Positions 34,663-43,855 of a DNA stretch of 64,000 nucleotides are shown here, one piece after another (position 1 is the first letter of the stretch; each line of letters opens with the position of its first letter). The notes beneath the pieces are model-generated. The model was given only the letters and a program-made list of their open reading frames with translations, had not been told where the DNA came from and did no database searches. Position numbers and translations under genes: made by a program. Source of the stretch: Hyphomicrobiales bacterium (GTDB lineage Bacteria; Pseudomonadota; Alphaproteobacteria; Rhizobiales; Phreatobacteraceae); NCBI GenBank assembly GCA_017304475.1, contig JAFKKV010000009.1:558001-622000 (forward strand), given 5' to 3'.

Positions 34663-35637
34663 TCAGGGCTTCAGGATGACCTTGCCCTTGGCCTTGCGGC
34701 TGGCGATCTCGTTCAGCGCGTCGGCGATCCGCTCCAGCGGATAGGTCGCGTGGACATGCAGCGACAGTTTCTTTTCGGCGGTCCAGCGGGCGACCTGTGC
34801 CAGGTTCTCGCTGTTCGCCTTGGGGCTGCGCTGGGCAAAGGCCCCCCAGAACACGCCGCGAATGTCGCAGCTCTTCAGCAAGGTCAGGTTCAGCGGGATC
34901 TTCGGGATCTCGCCGCCGGCGAAACCGATGACCAGGAAACGGCCCTCCCAAGCGATCGCGCGCAGCGCCGGTTCGGCATATTTGTCGCCGACGGGATCGT
35001 AGATGACGTCGGGACCCTTGCCGCCGGTCAGCGCGCGCAGCCGCTCCTTCAGGTCCTCGGTCGCATAGTTGATCACCTCGTCGGCGCCATGGGCCTTGCA
35101 GAAGGCGAGCTTGTCGTCGGTCGAGGCGCAGGCGATGACCCGGGCGCCCATGGCCTTGCCGAGCTCGATCGCGGCGAGGCCGACGCCGCCGGCGGCGCCG
35201 AGCACCGCCAGAGTCTCGCCGGGCTTCAGCTGGGCGCGGTCCTTCAGGGCGTGAATGGTCGTGCCATAGGTGATGATGAGGCCGGCGGCCTGCTCGTCGG
35301 TCAGGGCATCCGGGATCGGCGCCAGCGCGCTAGCCTGCGCCACGATCTGGGTGCGGGCCGCGCCGAAGGACAGATTGCCGGCGACCCGGTCGCCGATCTT
35401 GAAGCCGGCGACGCCGTCGCCGAGGCTGAGAATACGGCCGGCGAATTCGGAGCCCGGCGAGAACGGCATGGGCGGCTTCACCTGATACATGTTCTTGATG
35501 ATCAGGTTGTCGAAGAAGTTGAGGCCGACAGCGGTGACCGCGACCACGACCTCGCCGGGACCGGCGCTCGGATCCGGCAGTTCCTCGATGACCAGGCTCT
35601 CGGGCGGCCCGAAGGTCTTGCACAGAACGGCTTTCAT
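34663..35637 (-). CDS. NADPH:quinone oxidoreductase / zinc-independent MDR family
   Basis: A 324-aa medium-chain dehydrogenase/reductase. The start M-K-A-V-L-C-K-T-F-G-P-P-E-S-L and the V-G-L-N-F-F-D region lack the structural zinc cysteines, which is typical of quinone oxidoreductases. The nucleotide fold is L-A-V-L-G-A-A-G-G-V-G-L-A-A-I-E-L-G. Many relatives act as enoyl or quinone reductases. The length is standard. It is a single leftward gene; ATG 35637 is preferred to the longer form starting at 35712. Confidence 0.9.
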   Translation of the reverse strand: MKAVLCKTFGPPESLVIEELPDPSAGPGEVVVAVTAVGLNFFDNLIIKNMYQVKPPMPFSPGSEFAGRILSLGDGVAGFKIGDRVAGNLSFGAARTQIVAQASALAPIPDALTDEQAAGLIITYGTTIHALKDRAQLKPGETLAVLGAAGGVGLAAIELGKAMGARVIACASTDDKLAFCKAHGADEVINYATEDLKERLRALTGGKGPDVIYDPVGDKYAEPALRAIAWEGRFLVIGFAGGEIPKIPLNLTLLKSCDIRGVFWGAFAQRSPKANSENLAQVARWTAEKKLSLHVHATYPLERIADALNEIASRKAKGKVILKP

Positions 35638-35843
35638 GGATGTCGTCTCCCTTGGTCCGGACACACCACCAGCCGGGGCGCCGCAGGTCAACCTCGGCCG
35701 AACGGTCGGCAAAGCCGAGCCGCGGCAGGCCGGGGGTCCCGCGCCGGCGGCCGGGCGCGCGTGCTTAACGGATCGTTGAAGACCATGGCGCTACGTCACA
35801 TGTGGGTCGTGAGACCGCCGCAATCGATGGTATAATTCCGGGA

Positions 35844-36551
35844 ATGTCGCGAACGCCTACATGGGCCGCGCCAAGCGCCGAGCCGAATGTGACCCCCGTC
35901 ACGGAGCCGCGGGAACGGGGACGCTGGCTGTTTCGCCCGGCTCCCGTCGTCATGGTCCTTTGCCTGATCGGTCTCACCGCGCTCGCCGCCGGTTTCATCC
36001 CCTTCGTCCGTTCGGCGACGCGGGTCGCCGCCGCGGGCGGGCCGCGGGCCGAGGCGATCGTCGCCATGACCGGCGGATCATCCAGGATTTCCGATGCGAT
36101 CGCACTGCTCGGCACCGGCAAGGGGCGGCGGCTGTTGATTAGCGGCGTCAATCCGATGGTCGGCGAGCGGGAGCTGGCGCGCCTGATCCCGGGTTCGGCG
36201 GCCTTGATGCAGTGCTGCATCGATCTCGACCATCGCGCCCTCAATACCCTCGGCAATGCCATGGAAACCGGCAAATGGGTGCGCGCCAACGGCTTCCGTT
36301 CGGTGCTGGTGGTGACGTCGAGCTATCACATGCCGCGCACCATGCTGGAACTGCAGCGCATCCTGCCGGACGTGGAACTGATCGCCAATCCGGTGCCGAC
36401 CGAGGCGATGAAGCGCAATGTCTGGTGGAAAGATCCGCCAAGTCTGAAGATTCTGAGCTTCGAATATGCCAAGTACTTGATGGCCGCCGTGCGGCTCCGG
36501 TTGGATATCCCGACCGCCGAACCGCGAACGGCGCGTGCCTCGACCTATTGA
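35844..36551 (+). CDS. DUF218 (YdcF/ElyC-like) membrane protein
   Basis: About 235 aa. One N-terminal membrane helix (P-V-V-M-V-L-C-L-I-G-L-T-A-L-A-A-G-F-I) is followed by the DUF218 domain: A-I-V-A-M-T-G-G, L-L-I-S-G-V, A-L-N-T-L-G-N-A and V-T-S-S-Y-H-M-P-R. Family members influence envelope synthesis. In many Rhizobiales this gene lies between ftsX and plsC; here plsC follows but ftsEX is absent. The start is uncertain (GTG 35802 is the alternative). Confidence 0.85.
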   Translation: MSRTPTWAAPSAEPNVTPVTEPRERGRWLFRPAPVVMVLCLIGLTALAAGFIPFVRSATRVAAAGGPRAEAIVAMTGGSSRISDAIALLGTGKGRRLLISGVNPMVGERELARLIPGSAALMQCCIDLDHRALNTLGNAMETGKWVRANGFRSVLVVTSSYHMPRTMLELQRILPDVELIANPVPTEAMKRNVWWKDPPSLKILSFEYAKYLMAAVRLRLDIPTAEPRTARASTY

Positions 36552-36580
36552 ACTCCGCCTCGGGCGGGAGGACCCGCCTG

Positions 36581-37300
36581 ATGCTGCTGCTGCGTTCGGC
36601 CCTGTTCAATCTGTTCTTCTATCTCTGGACCCTGCTGCTGCTGATCATCCTGATGCCGACGCTGGTCTGGCCATCGGGCAACCCGATCCTGTTCATCGGC
36701 TGGGTCTGGGGCCGCGGCAATCTCTGGGCGCTCCGGGTCATCTGCAACCTGCATGTCACGTTTCGCGGCCTGGACAAGATCCCCGGGGGGCCGCTGCTGG
36801 TCGCCGCCAAACATCAGTCCGCCTGGGAAACCTTCGCTTTTTTCGTGCCGTTCCGCCGGCCGGCCTATGTGTTCAAGCGTGAGCTGATCTATCTGCCGCT
36901 GTTCGGCTGGGTCATCTGGAGAGCCAGGCAGATCCCGGTCGATCGCGGCAAGAAGGGCGGCACGCTGGCCTCGATCACGCCGGGCGCCCGCGACGCGCTG
37001 CAGCGCGGCCAGCAGGTCATGATCTTCCCGGAAGGCACGCGCCGCGCGGTGGGCGCGCCGCCCGACTACAAATATGGCGTCACCCATCTCTATCAGGCGC
37101 TCGGCGTGCCGTGCCAACCGGTGGCGCATAATGCCGGCCTGTTCTGGCCGCGCCGGTCGTTCCTGCGCCGGCCCGGCACCGTCATCGTCGAATGTCTCGA
37201 TCCGATCCCGCCCGGCCTGCCGCCCGAGGAATTCGCCGACAGGCTGAAGGCCGCCATCGAGACGGCGACCGACCGGTTGGTCGCCGAGGCCGGTGCCTGA
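36581..37300 (+). CDS. plsC: 1-Acyl-sn-glycerol-3-phosphate acyltransferase
   Basis: A 239-aa membrane-bound acyltransferase of phosphatidic acid synthesis. An N-terminal helix precedes motif I, here H-Q-S-A-W-E (Glu where Asp is usual in H-x4-D), and motif III F-P-E-G-T-R-R. The conserved V-D-R segment lies between them. Gene order DUF218-plsC is the Rhizobiales arrangement. It is convergent with uvrC, 18 bp apart. Confidence 0.92.
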   Translation: MLLLRSALFNLFFYLWTLLLLIILMPTLVWPSGNPILFIGWVWGRGNLWALRVICNLHVTFRGLDKIPGGPLLVAAKHQSAWETFAFFVPFRRPAYVFKRELIYLPLFGWVIWRARQIPVDRGKKGGTLASITPGARDALQRGQQVMIFPEGTRRAVGAPPDYKYGVTHLYQALGVPCQPVAHNAGLFWPRRSFLRRPGTVIVECLDPIPPGLPPEEFADRLKAAIETATDRLVAEAGA

Positions 37301-37318
37301 GCGGCCGGCCGCCGCGGT

Positions 37319-39322
37319 TCAGCCGGCTGGATGGAAGAAGTCGTAGACCGCCTTGGCGGTCGCGGCATTGATGCCGGGGGCGCGCTGCAGGTCCTCCAGG
37401 CTCGCCCGCTCGATCGCCTTCAGCGTGCCGAAATGGTTGAGCAGGGCGCGCTTGCGCGACGGCCCGATGCCGGCGATTTCGGCGAGGCCCGCCTCCTTGA
37501 TGTCCTTCTTGCGCCGGCCGCGATGGGTGCCGATGGCAAAGCGATGCGCCTCGTCGCGCAGGCGTTGGACGAAATAGAGCACGGGATCGCGCGGCTCGAG
37601 CCGGAACGGTTCACGCCCCGCCATATGGAAGGTCTCGCGGCCGGCCTCGCGATCGCGTCCCTTGGCGATGCCGACCATCGGCACATTGGCGATGCCGAGA
37701 TCGGTCAGGATCTGGCGGGCCGCGGAGAGCTGGCCGGGGCCGCCGTCGATCAGCACCAGGTCGGGCCAGGCCGACTGGTCGTCTTCGCCATCGGCCGGCG
37801 GCGCCGCCGGCGCCTCGACGCCATCCTTCAAGAGGCGCTTGAAACGACGCTCCAGCACCTCGCGCATCATGCCGAAATCGTCGCCCGGCGCGATGTCGGA
37901 CTTGATGTTGAAGGTCCGGTAATCCTTGCGGCGGAAGCCCTCGGGGCCGGCCACGATCATGCCGCCGACGGCATTGGTGCCCATGATATGGGAGTTGTCA
38001 TAGACCTCGACGCGGCGCGGCGGCTTGTCCAGCCCGAAGGCTTCGGCAAGGCCGCTCAGCAGCTTCAGCTGCGAGGCGCTTTCGGCGAGCTTGCGGCCGA
38101 GCGCCTCGCGGGCATTCTGTAGGGCGTGGTCGACCAGGTCCTTCTTCTCGCCGCGCTTCGGGGTCGCCACCTCGACCCGCCGGCCGGCGCGGGTCGACAG
38201 GGCCTCGCCGAGCAGACCCTGGTCTTCGACCTCATGCGACAGCAGCACCAGCGAGGGCGGCGGCTTGTCGTCATAGAACTGCGCAACGAAGGAGCCGAGC
38301 ACTTCGGCGGCCTCGATCGAGCGATCGGCGCGCGGGTAATAGGCCCGATTGCCCCAGTTCTGGCCGGTGCGGAAAAAGAACACCTGGATGCAGGTCTGGC
38401 CGCCCTGCTGGGTGGCGGCGAAGACGTCGGCCTCCTCGACGCCGCGCGGATTGATGCCCTGGGTCGCCTGGACCGCCGACAGGGCGGCCAGCCGGTCGCG
38501 ATAGACCGCGGCGCGCTCGAATTCGAGATTCTCGGCGGCCTGCTCCATCTGGGTCGCCAGCACCTGCTTGACCACCTGGCTGCGGCCGGAAAGGAACAGC
38601 TTGGCCTCGTTGACCAGGGCGTCATAGCCCTCCTTGCCGATCTCGGCCGTGCACGGGCCGGAGCAGCGCTTGATCTGGAACAGCAGGCAGGGGCGGGTGC
38701 GGCTCTCGAAGACCGGATCCGCGCAGGAGCGGATAAGGAAGGCGCGTTCCAGCGCGTTGATGGTGCGCCCGACCGCCTGGGCCGAGGCGAAGGGGCCGAA
38801 ATAGTCCCCCTTCATCGAGCGCGCGCCGCGGTGCTTGGCAATGCGCGGCGAAGCATGGTCGCCGGTGATCAGGATATAGGGAAACGACTTGTCGTCGCGC
38901 AGCAGAACGTTGAATCGCGGCCTGAGCTGCTTGATCAGGTTGGCTTCGAGCAGCAGCGCCTCGGTCTCGGTGCTGGTCGAGACGAATTCCATCGCGGTGG
39001 TCGCCGCCACCATGCGGGCGATGCGCGTCACCAGGCCGACCGGGCGGGTGTAGGAAATCACCCGCTTGGTGATCGACTTGGCCTTGCCGACATAGAGGAC
39101 CTCGCCGCTCGCATCGATCATGCGGTAGACGCCGGGTCCCTTGGGGGCGTGGCGGACCGCCTCCTTGATCACGTCGATGCCGGCGGCGAGCGGGCCGGCG
39201 GCCGGCGCCGCGTCGTCGTCGGCGACCAGATCCAGCACGAGCTCGTCGGCCTCGTCCGTCTCGGGCAGGTCGAGATCGGTCAGGTCGGGTTCGAGATTGG
39301 CGGGTCCGGATTGCGGCGTCAT
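37319..39322 (-). CDS. uvrC: UvrABC system protein C (excinuclease subunit)
   Basis: A 667-aa repair nuclease that makes both incisions with UvrB in nucleotide excision repair. Domains run in order: a nonconserved acidic N-terminal extension of about 45 residues; the GIY-YIG nuclease (G-P-G-V-Y-R-M, V-L-Y-V-G-K-A); a Cys-rich stretch ([15 protein letters not shown]); the UVR helix pair; the RNase-H-like C-nuclease (V-Y-D-N-S-H, D-G-G-P-G-Q-L); and a C-terminal (HhH)2. All catalytic features seem intact. I see no GTTC-N7-GTTC LexA box upstream. Confidence 0.96.
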   Translation of the reverse strand: MTPQSGPANLEPDLTDLDLPETDEADELVLDLVADDDAAPAAGPLAAGIDVIKEAVRHAPKGPGVYRMIDASGEVLYVGKAKSITKRVISYTRPVGLVTRIARMVAATTAMEFVSTSTETEALLLEANLIKQLRPRFNVLLRDDKSFPYILITGDHASPRIAKHRGARSMKGDYFGPFASAQAVGRTINALERAFLIRSCADPVFESRTRPCLLFQIKRCSGPCTAEIGKEGYDALVNEAKLFLSGRSQVVKQVLATQMEQAAENLEFERAAVYRDRLAALSAVQATQGINPRGVEEADVFAATQQGGQTCIQVFFFRTGQNWGNRAYYPRADRSIEAAEVLGSFVAQFYDDKPPPSLVLLSHEVEDQGLLGEALSTRAGRRVEVATPKRGEKKDLVDHALQNAREALGRKLAESASQLKLLSGLAEAFGLDKPPRRVEVYDNSHIMGTNAVGGMIVAGPEGFRRKDYRTFNIKSDIAPGDDFGMMREVLERRFKRLLKDGVEAPAAPPADGEDDQSAWPDLVLIDGGPGQLSAARQILTDLGIANVPMVGIAKGRDREAGRETFHMAGREPFRLEPRDPVLYFVQRLRDEAHRFAIGTHRGRRKKDIKEAGLAEIAGIGPSRKRALLNHFGTLKAIERASLEDLQRAPGINAATAKAVYDFFHPAG

Positions 39323-39396
39323 GGAAAAGTATCTGTCTCTGAACGGCGTAGCGGCGGCCTGCGCCGCGAGGGAATCGGTCGTGCCTGAGGCGGAGC

Positions 39397-40182
39397 CTAC
39401 TCCTTGATGCCCCAGACGTCGGCAGTCTTCCAGGCCAGATGCTGGCCGGAATCGACCGCGATGGTGGTGCCTGTCACGGTGTGGGCGCAGGCCAGATAGA
39501 CCACCGCGTCGGCGACCGATTCCGGGGTGCTCGGGCGGCCGAGCAGCGTCGAGGCCGCCTGACGCTCGAAATCGGCGGCGTCCTGGCGTTCATTGGCGAA
39601 GGTCGGGCCGGGGGCGACCGCATTGACGCGGATCCGCGGCGCCAGCGCCTGCGCCATGGTCTGGGTCGCCGCCTGCAGGGCGATCTTGGTCAGCGTGTAA
39701 GAATAGAATTGCGGTGTCAGCTTGAACACCCGCTGGTCGACGATATTGACGATCGAGGCGCCGTCGGGCGCCTGCGCGGCGAAGTCCTGGGCGAGGAAGG
39801 ACGGCGTCTGCAGATTGACGCGGAATTGTCGGTTCCAGCCCTCGCGCGTCAGGGTCCCCAGATGGTCTTCCTCGAATTCGCTGGCATTGTTGACCAGCAG
39901 GCTCAGGGGACCGAGCGCGGCCCGGGCCGCACCGACGAGCCGGTCGACGGCTTGCGGATCGGCGAGATCGGCGACGATCACGGCGGCCCGGCCGCCGCGG
40001 CCGCGAATCGCCGCGGCCAGCGCTTCACCCTCCGCGACCGAACGATTGACGTGGATGACCACGCCGAAACCGGCCATGGCCAGGGCTTCGGTGATCGCCC
40101 GGCCGATGCGCCGGGCGCCACCGGTGATCAGCGCGGTCTCGGTGCGGGCTAATTCCAGTCCGGGCATGTCCTGTGGGGGCAT
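39397..40182 (-). CDS. SDR oxidoreductase, pteridine reductase-like
   Basis: A 261-aa short-chain dehydrogenase. It has [11 protein letters not shown] near the N-terminus (an Arg-rich form of T-G-x3-G-x-G that favours NADPH), N-N-A-S-E-F, and the catalytic Y-T-L-T-K. The R-R-I-G and N-N-A-S-E-F combination is typical of bacterial pteridine reductases (FolM/PTR1-like). ATG 40182 or 40167 may be the start. Its N-terminal side faces a long AT-rich non-coding region. Confidence 0.87.
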   Translation of the reverse strand: MPPQDMPGLELARTETALITGGARRIGRAITEALAMAGFGVVIHVNRSVAEGEALAAAIRGRGGRAAVIVADLADPQAVDRLVGAARAALGPLSLLVNNASEFEEDHLGTLTREGWNRQFRVNLQTPSFLAQDFAAQAPDGASIVNIVDQRVFKLTPQFYSYTLTKIALQAATQTMAQALAPRIRVNAVAPGPTFANERQDAADFERQAASTLLGRPSTPESVADAVVYLACAHTVTGTTIAVDSGQHLAWKTADVWGIKE

Positions 40183-40725
40183 CGGGTCTCGATTGATCTC
40201 GGAATAGGCTCCATGGGAAATAGGCGCGCTGGTGCATTTGTGCCACGGGTGCGGATCAGACCGGCGATCCAGCAGCCGCCAGTTACCGCGGCGGCCTGTG
40301 CTTGCCGTCCGGCGGCCGATCGGCCGGCCGCCAGGATCCGTCGTTGTTGCGCCGCGGTATTCGGCCCGGCCGATCCTCGGGTCGCCGCGCCCCTGCCACG
40401 ATTGCGCCACATGCTGAAAGATGTCATGCATCAATACGAAATCATTAGTGCGGAAATGTAAGTATATATTTGAATAGTAACCTTTTATTTCCAAACATTA
40501 CGCGAAGATGATGCCTCATTTCAGCCAATAACCGATGGAAATGACAGCGTCGATCGTTCATGGACGATCGCGTGTGGTTCGATTGGTAACGCTCCATTAA
40601 CGACGGGGCCATTCATCCCGCGAAAACTTGAATGAATGCGGTTATAGATTGTTCACCGCATTGGATCTGGGACGGTCCGCGATGGAAACGCATTCCTCGT
40701 GACGTTCGTGGGACAGGAGTTGACG
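40183..40725. other. Long non-coding region with AT-rich core upstream of the outer-membrane gene
   Basis: No ORF with plausible codon use is present. Bases about 40430-40560 are much richer in A/T than the surroundings. CGATCGTTCATGGACGATCG (40551-40570) is an inverted repeat with seven-base arms. GTAA-N7-TTAA at 40586-40600 is one base from a CtrA box. The region probably carries a strong, regulated promoter for the barrel gene at 40726. Confidence 0.6.
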
Positions 40726-41394
40726 ATGAAAAAGATCATTTGGGCCGCCGCGACTGCCGCCCTGCTTGCCACCCCGGCTTTCGCAGCCGACCTGCCGCGT
40801 CGCGGCGCCTATCCGGAAGCCGTCTACGTGCCGGTCGCCCCGGCCGGCATCTGGACCGGCTTCTATGTCGGCGCCAATATCGGCGCGAATTTCTCGTCGA
40901 GCTTCAACAACAACGCGGCCTTCAGCCTCGGCGGCGCCTCCGGCTTCACCGGCGGCCTGCAGGCGGGCTACGACTACCAGGTCAACCGCTTCGTCATGGG
41001 TGTCGTCGGCGACCTGAACTATTCCAGCATCAACCGTCGCTACATCGATACGTTTCCGACCGATGTGCGCACCAGCATGAACTGGAACGGCTCGATCCGC
41101 GCCCGTCTCGGTTACGCCGTGCAGGACAATTTCCTGCTCTACGCGACCGGCGGTCTGGCGCTCGGCAATGTCCGCGTCAGCGACGCGCTGCCGGGTGGCT
41201 TCTCGCAGTCGAAGACGCTCGCCGGCTGGACCGCCGGCGTCGGCGCCGAATATGCCTTCACCCGCAACTGGACGGCGCTGCTCGAGTATCGCTACACCAG
41301 CCTGCAGAAGGCCAGCTACGATGGCGTCATGCCCGGCGCGCGCTTCGGCTTCGAAGGCCACCAGCTCCGCACCGGCATCAACTACCGCTTCTGA
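40726..41394 (+). CDS. Outer-membrane beta-barrel protein (Omp25/Omp31-like)
   Basis: A 222-aa porin-family barrel. A signal peptide ends P-A-F-A-A, followed by W-T-G-F-Y-V-G-A-N-I-G and the repeated G-x-x-G-Y-D-Y, R-A-R-L-G-Y-A and W-T-A-L-L-E-Y-R-Y strands. It ends in an aromatic residue (Y-R-F) as outer-membrane barrels do. The family is abundant in Rhizobiales envelopes. CAGGAG precedes ATG 40726, and a strong terminator follows. Confidence 0.93.
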   Translation: MKKIIWAAATAALLATPAFAADLPRRGAYPEAVYVPVAPAGIWTGFYVGANIGANFSSSFNNNAAFSLGGASGFTGGLQAGYDYQVNRFVMGVVGDLNYSSINRRYIDTFPTDVRTSMNWNGSIRARLGYAVQDNFLLYATGGLALGNVRVSDALPGGFSQSKTLAGWTAGVGAEYAFTRNWTALLEYRYTSLQKASYDGVMPGARFGFEGHQLRTGINYRF

Positions 41395-41417
41395 TCCGGC
41401 TCCGGCCTGATGTCGCG

Positions 41418-41450
41418 AACGGCCCGGGCTCGCCCGGGCCGTTTTCTTTT
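41418..41450 (+). terminator. Rho-independent terminator after the barrel gene
   Basis: AACGGCCCGGG-CTCG-CCCGGGCCGTT forms an eleven-pair stem with a four-base loop, followed by TTCTTTT. It should isolate the barrel gene from ccmC. Confidence 0.92.
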
Positions 41451-41540
41451 GGCCTTGCCGGTCCATGCGGTGACGGCAGGGCGGTCGGGTTGATCCGCCG
41501 CATTGCGCCGCGCCGCGGCTGAGATTAAACCAGCCCGATC

Positions 41541-42305
41541 ATGGCGCTTCTCGACCTCGCCAATCCGACCCGTTTCCTGGCATTCGTCGCGCGGGCCCTG
41601 CCGTGGCTCGCCGGCGCGACCGTGCTGATGTTCGTCGTCGCCGGCTACCTGGTGTTTTTCGTCGCACCCGACGACTACCAGCAGGGCGGCACGGTCAGGA
41701 TCATGTTCATCCACGTGCCGGCGGCCTGGCTGTCGCTGATGTGCTATTCGCTGATGGCGGTGTCGGCGCTGGGCACGCTGGTCTGGCGCCATCCGCTGGC
41801 CGATGTCGCGGCCAAGGCGGCCGCCCCGATCGGCGCGGCCTTCACCTTTCTGTGCCTGGCCACCGGATCGCTCTGGGGCAAGCCGATGTGGGGCACCTGG
41901 TGGATCTGGGATGCGCGGCTCACCTCGGAACTGGTGCTGTTCCTGATGTATCTCGGCCTCATCGCGCTCTGGCGCGCGGTCGACGATCCCGGCCGGGCCG
42001 GCCGGGCCGCGGCGGTGCTGACGCTGGTCGGCTCGGTCAATATCCCGATCATCAAGTTCTCGGTCGACTGGTGGAACACGCTGCACCAGCCGGCCTCGGT
42101 GTTTCGGCTCGACGGCCCGACCATTCACGCCTCGATCCTGACGCCGCTGCTGGTCTCCGCCGTCGCCTTCACCCTGCTGTTCCTGGCGCTGCACCTGGCC
42201 GCCATGCGCAACGAGGTGCTGCGCCGCCGGATTCGCGCCATCCGCCTGGTCCAGGCCCAGCGCGAGGCGGTGCCGGCGGGCGCCAGCCTCATGCCCGGGG
42301 AATGA
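41541..42305 (+). CDS. ccmC: Heme exporter protein CcmC
   Basis: A 254-aa inner-membrane protein of system I cytochrome c maturation; it loads heme onto CcmE at the periplasmic face. Six membrane helices and the tryptophan-rich W-G-K-P-M-W-G-T-W-W-I-W-D-A-R-L-T-S-E periplasmic loop are diagnostic, with conserved His flanking it. ccmD and ccmG follow directly, but ccmA and ccmB are not upstream, where they commonly lie. Confidence 0.96.
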   Translation: MALLDLANPTRFLAFVARALPWLAGATVLMFVVAGYLVFFVAPDDYQQGGTVRIMFIHVPAAWLSLMCYSLMAVSALGTLVWRHPLADVAAKAAAPIGAAFTFLCLATGSLWGKPMWGTWWIWDARLTSELVLFLMYLGLIALWRAVDDPGRAGRAAAVLTLVGSVNIPIIKFSVDWWNTLHQPASVFRLDGPTIHASILTPLLVSAVAFTLLFLALHLAAMRNEVLRRRIRAIRLVQAQREAVPAGASLMPGE

Positions 42306-42309
42306 CGCG

Positions 42310-42507
42310 ATGCTAGGGCTCGACGTCTTCCTGCAGCCGCCGCATGCCGGCTTCATCCTGGCCGCCTATGGGCTGAGCGTCGCGACCATTGCCGGGCTGG
42401 TCGGCTGGATCGTCGTCGACCATGGCCGGCAGACGGCCATCCTCGCCGACCTGACGAAACGCGGCGTGACCCGCCGCTCGGCGGCAAAGACGGAGGACCC
42501 GGCATGA
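42310..42507 (+). CDS. ccmD: Heme exporter protein CcmD
   Basis: A 65-aa single-helix membrane protein. The start M-L-G-L-D-V-F-L-Q-P-P-H-A-G-F-I-L-A-A-Y-G and the basic tail after the helix fit CcmD, which releases holo-CcmE from the CcmABC complex. It starts five bases after ccmC and its stop overlaps the ccmG start. Confidence 0.92.
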   Translation: MLGLDVFLQPPHAGFILAAYGLSVATIAGLVGWIVVDHGRQTAILADLTKRGVTRRSAAKTEDPA

Positions 42508-43076
42508 CCGAGGCGAGCGCTTCCGTGACGCCGAGGCGACGGTCCTGGCTGCCGCTCCTGCCGCTTGCCGTGTTCATCGGCCTGGCCGTGCTGTTCCTGG
42601 TCGGCCTGCAGGGCGACCCGCAGAAGCTACCCTCGGCGCTGATCGGCAAGCCGGCGCCGACCTTCGCGCTGGCGCCGCTCGACGGCATCGGCCGGCCCGG
42701 CTTCTCCAATGCCGATCTCCAGGGCCAGGTGACCGTGGTCAATGTCTTCGCGTCCTGGTGCATTCCCTGTCATGAGGAACACCCCGTCCTGGTCGAACTC
42801 GCCAAGGACACGCGCATCCGCATGGCCGGGATCAACCAGAAGGATCAGCCGGACAATGCCCGCCGCTTCCTGGCGCGCGGCGGCAATCCCTATCAGTTCG
42901 TCGGCGTCGACCCGAACGGCCGGGCGGCGATCGACTGGGGCGTCTATGGCGTCCCCGAGACCTTCATCGTCGGCCGCGACGGCCACATTCTCTACAAGCA
43001 TGTCGGGCCGATCACGCCGCAGACACTGGTCTCGCGCATCCGGCCGCAGATCGAGGCGGCGCTTGCGGCGCGGTGA
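42504..43076 (+). CDS. ccmG: Thiol:disulfide interchange protein CcmG/DsbE
   Basis: A 190-aa membrane-tethered thioredoxin-fold protein that reduces apocytochrome c cysteines. It has an N-terminal anchor helix, then V-N-V-F-A-S-W-C-I-P-C-H-E-E-H, the redox C-x-x-C. The G-V-Y-G-V-P-E-T-F cis-Pro segment follows. ATGA overlap with ccmD. Confidence 0.95.
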   Translation: MTEASASVTPRRRSWLPLLPLAVFIGLAVLFLVGLQGDPQKLPSALIGKPAPTFALAPLDGIGRPGFSNADLQGQVTVVNVFASWCIPCHEEHPVLVELAKDTRIRMAGINQKDQPDNARRFLARGGNPYQFVGVDPNGRAAIDWGVYGVPETFIVGRDGHILYKHVGPITPQTLVSRIRPQIEAALAAR

Positions 43077-43283
43077 TACCGGGCTATCGCTGCGGCTCAG
43101 AGGTCATGGCTCGCCAACCGGATAGGCGTCGTAAGGCCTTTCGCGGGCTTTTCCGGTTGGTGAGATCCAACTGATCGGGACGTGGCCGGTGTTGCGCTGG
43201 TGGGCCCAGGCGAAAATGAGGATGACGCACTTCACTCGTGAGAAAAGCCCGTTGTGGGCAGTTCTCCATGAGCAATGGGGCTG

Positions 43284-43436
43284 AAGTCGTGGATGGCCGG
43301 GACAAGCCCGGCCAAGACGAGAATTGTTCTTGGAGCGATGGGCGCTGGATCGACCGGGCGCAGGGCCGCCGTGCTCCGGCCGGCGACGAGGTCAACGCGT
43401 CGTCTTGCCCGGGCTTGTCCCGGGCATCCACGACTT
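43284..43436. repeat. Dispersed inverted-repeat element, copy 3 (inverted)
   Basis: Opposite orientation to the other copies: the inner GACGAGAATTG lies at its left arm. The left arm has the GGCCGGG/CCCGGCC hairpin and the right arm the GCCCGGG/CCCGGGC form. It occupies the convergent gap between ccmG and the cytochrome gene; 43077-43479 contains no gene. Confidence 0.82.
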
Positions 43437-43479
43437 GTTTGCTTCAAAATCAACCCGCCTAAATCACCGAGCAGCAGTC

Positions 43480-43851
43480 CTATCGCGTCGGCTGGAACGG
43501 ATTGCGCCAGCCGCCGCCCTGCGCCGGCGCGCGCAGCGGGAAGGCGGCCGCGAGGTAGTTCACGAAGATCTCGCGATCCCTGGCGTCGGGCGCGGGCATG
43601 CCGTGTTTCGACACCATCAGGTCGATGACGCCGTTCCATTGCTCGCGTGTCTGGCCGATGCGGGTGATCAGCCCGGTCGCGTGGCAGGCGGTGCACATGT
43701 AGAAGGTCTCGTCACGGCCCTCTCCGGCGGGCCAGGCCTCCGGCGTCTCGGCCTGAGGCTGGAAATTCGGCGGCGTCTGCGCCTGGGCGGGCGCACCCGC
43801 CGCGCCGATGCCCAGCATCAGCGCGGCGGCCAGAAGTCCCCATGAGCGCAT
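43480..43851 (-). CDS. c-Type cytochrome subunit of sulfite dehydrogenase
   Basis: A 123-aa exported monoheme cytochrome. The signal peptide ends A-Q-A-Q. The heme site is C-T-A-C-H, with a later conserved Met (V-S-K-H-G-M-P) as probable sixth ligand. It starts four bases after the molybdoenzyme stop. It should accept electrons from the sulfite dehydrogenase, as SorU/SorB do. The ccm genes next door would mature it. Confidence 0.88.
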   Translation of the reverse strand: MRSWGLLAAALMLGIGAAGAPAQAQTPPNFQPQAETPEAWPAGEGRDETFYMCTACHATGLITRIGQTREQWNGVIDLMVSKHGMPAPDARDREIFVNYLAAAFPLRAPAQGGGWRNPFQPTR

Positions 43852-43855
43852 CGGA

